Positions 1 through 9,879 of a DNA stretch of 47,525 bases are shown one piece after another (positions within the stretch are counted from its first letter, which is position 1; each line of letters begins with the position of its first letter). The stretch is from Streptomyces sp. SID12501. Lineage in GTDB: Bacteria; Actinomycetota; Actinomycetes; Streptomycetales; Streptomycetaceae. The stretch spans positions 1-47,525 of the forward strand of contig NZ_JAAGLU010000052.1 in the NCBI RefSeq assembly GCF_010550245.1, written 5' to 3'. The notes beneath the pieces were generated by a model, which was not told the DNA's origin, searched no databases, and saw only the letters and a list, made by a program, of their open reading frames with translations. The position numbers and the translations under genes are program-made.

Positions 1-74
1 CCCAGCCCTTCCGTGAGCGCCGCCAACTCCTCGGCCCAGCCATCGACTTGCTCAAGACTCACATCAACCAGCAT
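1..74 (-). CDS. Probable transposase N-terminus (partial, runs off left edge)
   Basis: Reading leftwards from an ATG at 74, the frame is open for 24 codons to the window edge and begins MLVDVSLEQVDGWAEELAAL. This opening (short acidic start, then a W-A-x-E-L-x-A-L helix) resembles the N-terminus of IS701-type transposases common in Streptomyces. Only 24 residues are visible and no DDE catalytic residue can be seen, so the family is a guess. The bases between 75 and 195 would then include the element's outer end. A mobile element beside a toxin/immunity locus is a common arrangement. It could also be an unrelated host gene. Confidence 0.4.
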   Translation of the reverse strand, partial: MLVDVSLEQVDGWAEELAALTEGL

Positions 75-195
75 GTCCAGACAACGTCAGCAACGATCAG
101 AAGTCACATGATCTGAGGCTGTAGTACTAGTCCAACCGCAGTACGGCAGTCGGGTGGCTCACCGGCCGAAAGTGTGCAACTGCCAGAATACCGCC

Positions 196-753
196 ATGTC
201 CAACTCGTATGCGCAACCCATCCTTAGAACAACGGACCTCTCAGAAGGATTGCGAATTGTCGAGCGGTTGCTCAGGATCGCCAACCTCAGAGAACTTGAA
301 GTCGATTTCGAGGCACAAGTCTCCTCGACGCAAACCCTTTCAGCACTGCTGGAGTTGCTGCCGGATGTCGAGTGGGGGACACAAGGAGACGCGGGAGGCT
401 CATCCAGGAAGGGGGACGATCCGTCGGAGCATCTCCCGATCTGGCTGCGGGCCTGGGCCATGCCACCAGAGACTGTGGAGCCGTTCATCAAGGCGGTGGG
501 CGACAGCCCAGCCACGGTGCGGTGGGACTTCGCGGGCTGGCCCGAGGCCCCTGAAGTGGGGCTGAATGCGGGCGGCACCAGGGGCGCGTTCGTAACGCTT
601 TGCGCAAATGTCCGCGACCTCGAACTGGAGGAGCCCGCGACCGATCACACGGTTTTCGTCCACGTCAAACAGGTCGAGGCCGAACGCGCACCGTGGCTCG
701 CGACTCAGGTCGGCCTGACGGTGATCGGCGATCTGGTGGAGGCTCCGTACTGA
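196..753 (+). CDS. Hypothetical protein, intact copy of a tandem pair
   Basis: A 185-residue soluble protein with no signal peptide or membrane segment. I do not recognise the family. The frame is open from 154, but ATG at 196 is chosen because the downstream paralogue begins at the equivalent ATG (829) and is exactly the same length from there. The 47 bases around this start (183-229) are identical in both copies. No strong Shine-Dalgarno sequence is visible. The C-terminal half has a short beta-rich stretch ending in the conserved GLTVIGD...APY tail. It lies beside an RHS toxin and its likely immunity gene, convergent with them. An orphan immunity or adaptor role is possible but unproven. 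Confidence 0.7.
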   Translation: MSNSYAQPILRTTDLSEGLRIVERLLRIANLRELEVDFEAQVSSTQTLSALLELLPDVEWGTQGDAGGSSRKGDDPSEHLPIWLRAWAMPPETVEPFIKAVGDSPATVRWDFAGWPEAPEVGLNAGGTRGAFVTLCANVRDLELEEPATDHTVFVHVKQVEAERAPWLATQVGLTVIGDLVEAPY

Positions 754-828
754 GCTCCTGCCCGTGCACACGCACGCAGCAGTCGGGGGGCCCACCGGTC
801 GAAGACGCGCGAGTGGCAGAATACCGCC

Positions 829-1386
829 ATGTCCAACTCGTATGCGCAACCCATCCTTAGAACAGCGGACCTCTCAGAAGGATTGCGAATTGTCGAGCAG
901 TTGCTCAGGATCGCCGACCTGCGGGCTCTCGAGGTCGATTTCGATGTTCGAGTTTCTTCGACGGAGGTTCTTTCACCGTTGCTGGAACTGATGCCGGACG
1001 CCGATTGGTGGGCTGAAGGGGGCCGGGACGGCTCTTCGGACGAAGGGGCCGATCCAGCGGCGTGTCTCCCCATCCGCCTGCGCGGCTGGGCCATGCCGCC
1101 CGAGGCGGTGGAGCCGTTCCTCAGAGCGGTGGGGGACAACCCTGCCTCGGTTCGATGGGATTTCAACGCCTGACCCGAGGCTCCTGAAGTGGGTCTGGAT
1201 ATCGGCGGCACAAGAGGTGCTTTCATGACGTTGTGCACAAACGTCCGCGATCTCGATCTGAAGGAGCCCGCGACCGACCACACGGTCTTCGTCCACGTCA
1301 AACAGATCGAGGCCGAACGCGCTCCATGGTTGGCGGCTCAGGTCGGCCTGACAGTGATTGGCGATCGGGTGATGGCTCCGTACTGA
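829..1386 (+). pseudogene. Second tandem copy of the 196-753 gene, interrupted by a TGA
   Basis: This copy lies 633 bp downstream of the first and has the same length (186 codons including stop) in one continuous frame. Codon 115 is TGA at 1171-1173, where the first copy has TGG (WDFAGWPEAPEVG versus WDFNA-stop-PEAPEVG). Reading through the stop restores alignment to the shared APY terminus. This is a single nonsense change and the rest of the frame is undamaged, so inactivation is recent or the N-terminal 114-residue product is still made. The first 100 or so coding bases are almost identical to the first copy, then divergence rises sharply. A sequencing error at one base is the main alternative. 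Confidence 0.75.
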
Positions 1387-1436
1387 GGTACCGGGAATCA
1401 AGCCGGTGGATCCGGGCTCAGCCAGACCGAACTTGA

Positions 1437-2276
1437 TTATCTGACACCCTGCCCAAACTGACCGGCATCTTCCGAAACGAACCGGACCGCGGGATTTGCC
1501 GGATCGAACCGCGGAAGGCCAGGAGGTAGGACCGGGGCCAGGACATCGAACGTCCTGCGCATTGCCTCGTCCGAGTACCCCGAGATCGTCTCGGTCGCCT
1601 GCAGGACGGCTCCACCCGACCCTAGAGGGACGACTCGGTAGAAGGCGCCGGTCCGCTCCAAGGAGTCAGCCCCGCCCAACTCTTCAGTCAGCTCTTCGGG
1701 GCACACCGTGACCCAAGCGTAGCCGCGAAGGAAATGCCGCGCATCGGCAACAGACCTCCAGATTTTTTTCCTCAAGACTGCATCGAGGTTCGTCTTTTGC
1801 TTCATCGGTTCACCTACGCAGACCCGACCGAATGCGGGGTTGACCGAGTTCAACGCCGAGACAAGGAAGTTGACGATGGAGGTGCAGAATACTACGTCGT
1901 GGACTCTCGACGTATTGTCTCCGCCCAGCAAAAGCTGGATTTCGACGTTAGGCTGCCTCACCAGAATACTCGAACTATGTACATGCACCGCCGGCCGCTC
2001 CGAGTCCGAGAGCGTGATCAGTACATCCGCGACTTCAGGGGCACGCATCAACTCCTGGCGCATCGAGCCCCATTCACCCAAGGAAAGCGAGAACTCCTTA
2101 AACTTCTCACTTTCCCGCATCTGCGACGTCGCCAGTGATGTGGCGGAGTCTCTGCGCTCAAGTTCCAGGAATTCCGCCAGCGGCCCGGCGAGAGCCGCCT
2201 CGAACCAGGACGCGATTCCCTTTCCCACCCCGCCTTCCGCCCTGGAATCGAGGGTCACACTCACTAGCAAGCTCAC
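1437..2276 (-). CDS. Candidate immunity protein for the RHS toxin
   Basis: A 279-residue soluble protein starting at GTG 2276, placed behind a clear GGAGGT about five bases upstream. It has no signal peptide or membrane helix. The C-terminal third has a pattern (RGYAWVTVCPEELTEELGG, then LQATETISGY and PVLPPGLP) that recalls type VI-type immunity proteins of the DUF3396 class, but the match is by eye and weak. The main evidence is position: it is the first gene downstream of the RHS gene on the same strand, 199 bp after the toxin stop, where cognate immunity genes of polymorphic toxins normally lie. The longer-than-usual gap may hold its own promoter. Confidence 0.55.
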   Translation of the reverse strand: MSLLVSVTLDSRAEGGVGKGIASWFEAALAGPLAEFLELERRDSATSLATSQMRESEKFKEFSLSLGEWGSMRQELMRAPEVADVLITLSDSERPAVHVHSSSILVRQPNVEIQLLLGGDNTSRVHDVVFCTSIVNFLVSALNSVNPAFGRVCVGEPMKQKTNLDAVLRKKIWRSVADARHFLRGYAWVTVCPEELTEELGGADSLERTGAFYRVVPLGSGGAVLQATETISGYSDEAMRRTFDVLAPVLPPGLPRFDPANPAVRFVSEDAGQFGQGVR

Positions 2277-2475
2277 CGAAGACCTCCTTGTTCACACCGT
2301 ATGCCGTCAGTGCACACCCGATCCATCTGCCAATGGACACCTCTGATGCGATTCGGGCAGCTCTTGCACCCGTCTCTCAGCTGGCCCAACGGCCCATGCA
2401 AGTGTGCACGTCCGTACGAGGCGGCTCCCGAGGCGCCCGATGTCCAACGGCCGACCAAGAGCCATCAGAAACGTT

Positions 2476-5400
2476 CTAAGCAGCGAGTTCATAGAGGATA
2501 GTGGCCCCGGCACCAATGCCACGGCCCGCTGGCGTCATCAGCACAAACCCCCCAAGAGCAGACAGAACCTGAGCAGTCTCCGTGCCCCAGAACGATCCCT
2601 GTCCCGGCGGAAGCGTCTCGTAGAAACCCGTGGTTGATGGCGAAGGGCCAGCAGTCGGCTGACTCGACGAGCGAGGGATTGCCTCCGCGTTCGGGCTGGC
2701 CCCGGGCGTGGGACTCGGAACTGCGGACCTCTGCTTCCTCCTGTCGCTGTCGGTTCCGTAGTAGCGCATCCCCTCGTAGCTCTGATCGGACCACACTCTC
2801 CCTTTTTTGTTCGCCCCATACATGAAACTCCCGGAGGTGAGCGCCGGGCCCACATCGACCTCTCGATCGTCCCCCTGCCCCTCCAAAAGCTCCTGCAGCT
2901 TGTTGACGTAGCGCTCAAGCTGCTGCGGGCCCTTCACAAACGAGTACTGGTGTTCCTTGGACTTCGCCGCGGTCTTGCTGGCGTTCGGCTTCACTTCCCA
3001 GATGTAGACCTCCCCCTTCGCCCAGAAGATCACATCCGCATGGCCCTTACCCCCCAAGCCATCGGCCTTGGCGCCCGGAATCAGGTTGGCATCCCTCCCG
3101 CCAAGGCCGACATCAACGGTCACATATCCCTCGATGCCATTCGTCTGCGCCCAGCTCGCAGCGGCGAACCCAGTCGTGCAAACCGCCGCGTCATGCGCGC
3201 TCGACTGCATCGACAGGCAGTTTCCGAGGTTCGTCCTGCCTCCATTACGTTCGACCCCGGTGGTGTTGCCGTCCCCGCCAGATACAGTCTCCCCAGCAGG
3301 ACCACCAGGGGTCGCGCTCTCGGAGCCAGAAGATCCGTTGGAACGTGGTTCGCTGTGACCGCTTCCGTCGTCGATCCACAGACCCGTCGGGTCTGAGTGG
3401 GAGACCGGGCTGTTGTTGGAGTATGCGTACCCGTTCATCTGGAGCGGGTCGGCGAGATCGATGACCGGGTCGGCCGAGAGGAAGCGCCCCGATTTCTGGT
3501 CGTACTCCCGAGCCCCGATGTGCGTCAGACCAGTTGCCGCGTCGTCGATGCCGACGCCCAGGTAGCTGCGCTTGTTGGGCCACGTCGTCGGTTGAGCGCC
3601 CCGCACCTCGCCATACGGCTTGAACGCCCGCCTCGTGACCGCCTGGCCGCTCGACAGTTCTACCGACGTGTTCGCCGTACCCAGATGGTCCGCGAGAAGC
3701 AGGTTCAGCTTGTGGCCCGTCGTCGCGCCGTTGCTCGTCGTGCGGACCACCGTCGGGGCACCCGGGTGGGCATAGGAGCGGGAGGCTCGTGTGATCGTGC
3801 CGGTGGAGTCCGTCGTCACCTCGGTCTCGCCCAGATGGAGGGTCGAGCCCGTCGGGGAGTTCTCCAGGACGCGGTTGCCGTCGGCGTCGTAGACGTAAGT
3901 CATCTTCTTGCCATCGTCCGTGATCGTCTGAAGCCTGTTCTCGGACGTCCAGGTCAGATCCTGGGTCGTGGAGGCGAGGTCACGGACGGTGGTGTTGCCC
4001 GTCGCGTCGTACTGGTAACTGCTGCCCTGGCCTGTCGGGTTGGAGACGACGTAGCCCAACGTGTGTGGCTGCTTGCCCCCGTCGTGGCCGTAGCCGTACT
4101 GAAAGGTGACGGTCTTGCTCGCGTCCGCCGGGTCGTGTTCCGTCAGCGTGGTCCGGTTGCCGAGCCAGTCGAAGGTGAACGACTGGCGGTAGGACGCGCC
4201 GCCCGTGGCGACCGTGCCCTCGGCCGGAGCCGCCGCGGCCAGAGTCGAGGTCAGCGAGGCATCCGGGTTCGATGCGTCCGCCAACGCGTCGGGGGCATCC
4301 GCCACCGGGCCCGACGACAGCGCATAGTCGTCGCGGGGGCCCCACGTCGTGCCGCCCGCCGACTTGCAGCCGATACCGGTCGTTCCGTCGGGCCTAATGT
4401 TCGACGTCCAGGCGTTGACCATCTCGCCCAGCGCGTCGTACGTGTAGCACTGGGTGTCCCAGGTCTCGCCCGAAGAGTCCTGCATCAGGCGAGCGTTGGA
4501 CGTGATCGTGCCGGAGGCATCGTAGGAGTAGGCGGCGTCCGTGATGCGGTGCGGGCCTGTGGTCTCCCGGTCCGCGATCGTGCGCTGGAGACGGCCGGTG
4601 TGCGGGTCTACGAAGTTCGTCGTCCAGACACGGTAGGGCTGCGCCCCGGACACCGTGCGCAGGGGCTCGCCATACGGCGAGTAGGTCACATCCGACGTGT
4701 ACCAGGCCAGACCGGACGTCGACTCCGCCAGACCATCGCCGTTGTAACGGGTGACCACCTTCTCCCTCGGCAGCCCGCCCACCGCCGGCAGCGTCACCGA
4801 CGACAGCTTCCCCGTGGGGGTGTAGCTGAACGAATACGCGTAAGTGCCAGCCAGTCCCGTCGTCATGCTGCTGGGAGGAACGACCGTTTCGTGGCCGGTT
4901 GGCCGGTAGCCCACGTCGTAGCCAGTGACGCGGTTTATGTAACTGCCGTTCTCAGTGCGCCGGGTCGAGGATGCCTGCTGACCGAGCCCACCGGGCAGGG
5001 AGTCGTAGGTGAACTCCTTAACAGGCGTGGCGGTTTCGGAGCCCTCACGGATCTTGGTGATTCGGTTCAGGACGTCGTACTCCATGTACGCCGTCTGCTG
5101 GCGGGCGTTGGTCAGCTTCTTGGTTCGGTCCGCCTCGTCGTACTCAGTGCGGGTGGTGCCGGTATCCGGGTCGGTGGTGGACATGAGCCTGCCGCGGGCG
5201 TCGTACATGTAGGTCCAGGCGTTGCCCGCCGGGTCAGTGACCTGATCACGGTTGCCCCGGGCGTCGTACTCGTACGACGTCGTGCGCCACTGACTGGAGT
5301 TGGTCTTCGTGAACTGCTGGACAGAGGCGACCCGGCCGAGCGCGTCGGTGAACGTCTTGTACGACGGTGCGGTCTGTCCGGGCGGGTCGACGAAGGTGCT

Positions 5401-8400
5401 GGTGTCGCCGTGCGTCGTGTATGTCCCGTACTTGAAATTGCCGTCATGGTACGTCGACTGGCGGACCTGGCGCTCCAGCCCGTCGTAGCGCAGTTTGACC
5501 CAACTGGGGATCAGCGTCTTGGACTTGGGGGCAAAGAGTGCGGCGGCCGGTTCGCCCTTGGCGAGGTAGGCGCCCGTCTGCTCGTCGGGCAGGCCATGGT
5601 CGTTATAAGTTACGTCGGTGACGATCCGGCCTGGGCCGTGGGCCTCGGACTGAGTCTGGACCTGACGCATCAGACCGTCATAGATCGTCACCTGGCGGCT
5701 GTAGGAACCGTCGTCCTTCAACGTGCTGGTCATGATCGTGGCGGGGCGTGTCGTCTCGGACGTCGCGATCGCGGCCTGGTACTCGATCTCGACATCCGGT
5801 GTCTGTGTCCCTGTAGATCGTGCCGTCGACCAGCCCTTCACCAGACGTCCGAGAGCGTCGTACGCATTGCGCGTGACATGGCCGTTGGGGTCGGTGACCG
5901 TGAGCGCCAGGCCGCGCCCCGGGTCGAAGGCCATCGTTGTCGCGTGATCCTTGGCATTGATCGTCTTGATCTGCGTAACAGGACCACCCGCATCAGCAGG
6001 GGTGTACTGGGTCTCGCTGGTACCCACGCCCGGGCTGGTCACGGTGCGGAGCCGCCCCAGCGGGTCGTAGGTGTTTCTCGTGATGACCGAGTGGGATGTC
6101 CCTGTCCCATCGATCTCGGCCACCGAGGTGGGCATGCCTTGAGTCGGAGTCGCTCCGTGGGCCAGGTTGTCGTAGTCGGCCTGTACCGAACTGATCAGCT
6201 GAGTGACAGGGTCGCCCGTGTCGTAGCCCGAGCATGGCGTGGCGGTAGTGCGGCGCTCCTTGGCCAGGCCGATCAGCCAGGCGGATGTGTTGTGAACGTA
6301 GAAAGTCTTGGAGCAGGTCCGTTCGGAGAGAGTCTCGGCCGTCCCGTTCGGCTTGACCACGGCCGTCTCCACCTGGACCGGCAGGCCGTACGTGTCCTCG
6401 ACCGACGTCAGCGTCCGCACGGCCTGCCAGTCCGTGCTGGTCGGCTGCGCCTTGTTCCCGACCGTCTGGATGGCGTCGGTGCGCTTGATGCCGCTGCGGT
6501 GGGCGAGCAGCGGGTCCATGTCCACGCCGGTCTCGGCCTCCCGTGGTCGGGACGCGGTCTGTTTCGACCACGGGTAGTTCAGGGTGCGCTTGAGGATCCG
6601 TTTGTCGGAGCTCGCGTACTTGATGGTCTCCGCAGTCATCCCCGCGTACTGCCGTGCGTCGTCCGCGAGGAGCGTGTATGTGCCGGTCGAGTCCTTCACC
6701 TCACCTCCGGTGCCTTGGAAGTACCTGGTCACTCCGTACGACTGGGACTGCGGATCTCCGATCTGGGAGGTCGACTTGCTCCCCTTGGTGACCGCGACCT
6801 GGCGGTAGCCGCGCCAGTCGCTGAACGTGCGCAGGGCGGGGCGCGTGAACTCGTCGTCCGACTTTGACCAGGCCGGGTCCGTGTAGGTGTACCTGGTGTG
6901 GACCGGCTTGCCGTGAGACGTGACCTTGTCCGTTTCCGTCACGGAGTGGACCACATATTTGTTGAACCACGACTTCGCGGGGGTCTTCTCGTCGCCGTCG
7001 GGGGACCAACGGACCGGGTAACAGGTGCCGTTGTCCTTGCCCTTGTCCGTGGACGGTTCGGTTCCGCAGCCGCCCTTGTACTCGACCTCGATGTCGCCGC
7101 CGTACTCCGTGGCGACCGTGCCGATCCGAGGCCGGGTGAAGCCGGGACGCTGGTCGTTCGAGCCGCTGGGGACCAGGTTCGGAAGCTGGCGGTCTTTCAG
7201 ACGGCCACGCAGGGGCGAGGTCGAACCGACGGTGTACTGGGCGAAGCTGATGCCGGCCTCGGACTGGAGGGTGCCGGTGGTGTCGCCGGGGGCGAAACCA
7301 CGGCGAGTGATCGAGTTGAGCCAGAGGCCGGGGGACGTGTCGTACCAGTCCTCCGGGAAAGACTGGTGGAGCGTGTACGTGTCAACCTTGCCCAGGCCAC
7401 TCTGGGCAGCGCGAGCTGCCTTCGTCGTCACCGTGTCCAGGCGCCACTGCGTCCAGAAGGACGGGAAGGCGGGGCACAGCTTCGACGTGGACTTACAGTT
7501 GAGGTTGCCGGGAGTGTCCCACCAGGGGCGGTACGCACCCGGGTCGTCCGTCTTGGCGAAGTTGGTGGCCGTACAGACCGTCTCCGACTTGAGGCAGCGC
7601 TGCTTGACGCCGAAATCAACCGTTGCGGACGGCTTCGTCAGGTCGGCGCGCATGCCGTACTCGATGGTCGTGGGGTAAGCGTAACGGTCGTACTGCTCAG
7701 GTACCGTGAACTTCTTCTTCACGGCGTAGTAGTTCTTCTCCTGGTTCCAGCTGACGACCAGGGCGTTGCCGTGGACGTCGACGACCTTGTCCAGGCCCCA
7801 GCGCCAGGCCTGCTTCTTGCCCGCGCCGCAGCGGGAGTCGGCGAAGGCGGCGGACATGGCAGGGTTCACCCAGGTGGTTGCCGAAGACAGGAACGGTGGA
7901 GACAGAGTTGGTGTCGGCGTGGCCGCCGCCGACTGCGTTGAGGCCGTAGTAGTAGTTCGTGCCGTCCGTGGTGGTGACGATCCAGTACTCGCCGTTGTTG
8001 TCGCCGTTGCTGCCGCCGCTCCGGTGCTCGACCCGGGTGCCGTCGTCCTGCTGCGGGCGGTAGATCTCGGTGTCTTCTTCCGGTTTGCTGCCCAGGTCCA
8101 GGGGGGCGACACGCACCAGTTCCGTGGTCTTGCCCATCAGCGACATCACCGCGTTGAACGACACCCAGCACAGGTCGGACGTCTTGTCCTTCTTGGCCGT
8201 GTTGTTTGGCGTGCCGGAGTTCAACGTCTTGCGGTCGTCCTGGCAGGCCCGGTAGCGGCGCTCGATGTGGCCGGGGTCGAAGTCCCAGCCCTCGCCGATC
8301 CAGGAGGCCTGGGCCGAGGAAACCGCCGTACGGCCGTCAACCGTCTGGGAGTTGTAGGTGAAGGAGATGTTAGGCGCCGGGCCTGCGGGGGCAGCCGGAA

Positions 8401-9394
8401 CGGTCAGCGGGTACGACCAAGTGAACGCGCCCGAGGAGCCGCCGGCCTCCCATTTGCCGTTGGAGGCGAGCGGTGTGGCCTTGAACGAACCTCCAGCGCC
8501 GCCGCCTGAGTCGACTGCCCCGATGACCGCGGTGTCGCCACCGGCAGCGACCTGAGTCGCCGAACTCCGGTAGGAAACCTGCGCTATTGACGGCCCGCCA
8601 GCACTAGAGTCCGCAACGGCAGCCTGAGTAACGGTGCCGTCCGCCGCGGTGTCGACCGTGGCCGTGATGGCCTGGGCCTTCGTGTCGTTGGCCGTGTCCA
8701 GTTCCTCGTACTCCTGGCACGCCTCGACGTCCGGGGTCGTCAGGTAGCACTCGGGGAATTGCACGAAGCGCAGGCGCGAGGCCCAGTCGGCACCATAGAG
8801 GTTCTTGAACTTGGTGTAGTCGAGCTTGACCGAGAGCGGGACGGAGCCGGTCGCCGGGGCCTGGACGGTGACGACGGCACCATCGACGCCCTGCGAGACG
8901 GCTGCGGTGCGGTCGAAGACCTTGACCTGCCAAGTGCCGGTGGGCGCCGCCTGGTCGGGCGCCTGTCCGAGGCTGACGGGCAGGTCTTCGACAGGCGTCA
9001 GGGCGACTTGTTGGGCGGTCGCGCCCGCACGTGCCGCAGCCTGTCCGACGGTAGTGCTCGCGGCCGAGCCGAAGCTGACCGTCCCGGTGTCGGCCGGAGG
9101 CACCACAGCTGTCCCTGTCGGTGCCTGTTCCAGGTCCTCGGGGACGTCGACCTTCAAGGTCTCCAGGTCCCGCTCGAAGACCTTGCCCGTGACGGGCTCC
9201 TCCTCTTCGAGCGTCTCCAGCTCCAGCGTTTCGCGGCCTTCCGAGGCAACGGTCGGGTCTGGCGGCACCGCCAGCGACTGAGCGGGCAGCAGGCCCACGA
9301 GCAGGACTGCTCCGATGGCGGGTACGAAGGCCGTGCGCAGTCGGCGCACATGACCCGCACGGCGACGACGGGCAGGCGAAAGGCGACCGAACAC
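2476..9394 (-). pseudogene. Secreted RHS/YD-repeat polymorphic toxin with PD-(D/E)XK-like C-terminal domain, one frameshift
   Basis: A giant secreted protein of about 2,300 residues. GTG at 9394 is chosen for the GGGGGA eight bases upstream and the signal peptide it exposes (Arg-rich start, hydrophobic core AIGAVLLVGLLPAQSLA). The N-terminal 500 residues are of the SpvB/RHS entry type. The middle carries many YD repeats (forms of YDALGRL and YDARGN). The RHS core (GAREYDQKSGRFLSADP, then NGYAYSNNSPVSHSDPTG) lies near residues 1,900-2,010. The variable C-terminus contains ADVIFW...YIWEVKP...QLERY, the D...ExK...Q signature of restriction-type nucleases; the EVK codons are at 2989-2997. A Pro/Ser linker and a hydrophobic tail follow. 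Between 7697 and 8112 two frames overlap. Conserved sequence passes from the 9394 frame (VFGNHLGEPCH) to the next (AAFADSRC...QAWRW) near 7,865, so one base is extra or two are missing. Confidence 0.85.
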
Positions 9395-9879
9395 GACGAG
9401 ATCCCCCCGGACCACGTAAAGCGGGACCAGGATGCGGACCACGCGTGATGGCGTAACAGATGTCGCAGATTCTGTGACGGCTCTGTGGTGTTTCGCTAGA
9501 TCACCTGTGCGGATGTGATGATCGCCACGGTACGTAACATCTTGCAACGGTTGGTGATGGGCGGAGTGTGACCTACCCGAGGTAAAGGAATGCACTGCCC
9601 CTTTGTGATCTACTACGCAATTCTTAACTTCCCTTTACAAATACCGCCCAAAACGGGGAAGTTAAAGATGTTTCATGGCGATTTGACGTCACAGGATCGC
9701 GCCACAAGACAGTTGTCAGCGGGCGGAGGCAATCACCAATACGTGCTCGGCGATTGACGTACTCAATCCGACCCCGCCTTCGCAAAGCGTGACGACAGCC
9801 GACTCGTGGGCCATCATCGGCGGGTCCGGGCGCCCCCTTGTCTCGCGCCCGGTTCCAAGGGGGAAGGGGAACTCGCCCG
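9395..9879. promoter_or_regulatory. Divergent intergenic region between RHS gene and DNRLRE gene
   Basis: These 485 bp contain no convincing gene. The stretch around 9,600-9,700 is distinctly AT-richer than the flanking genes, as expected for a Streptomyces promoter region. It holds one strong inverted repeat (listed separately). Both flanking genes encode large secreted proteins, so shared control is plausible. I could not assign -35/-10 elements with confidence. Confidence 0.55.
9624..9665. repeat. Perfect 10-bp inverted repeat in the divergent promoter region
   Basis: TTAACTTCCC at 9624-9633 and its exact complement GGGAAGTTAA at 9656-9665 are separated by 22 bases. It lies between divergent promoters with no U-tract, so an operator or looped protein-binding site fits better than a terminator. 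Confidence 0.6.

Noticed and set aside
3397..6867. A 1,156-codon open frame on the plus strand, opposite the RHS gene
   Set aside because: It is an Arg/Val/Gly-rich shadow of the high-GC RHS frame, with no recognisable motif. The minus strand carries clear YD repeats.
7850..7890. Programmed ribosomal frameshift in the RHS gene
   Set aside because: No slippery heptamer, no stop-adjacent shift site and no known precedent in RHS genes. Indel or sequencing error is simpler.
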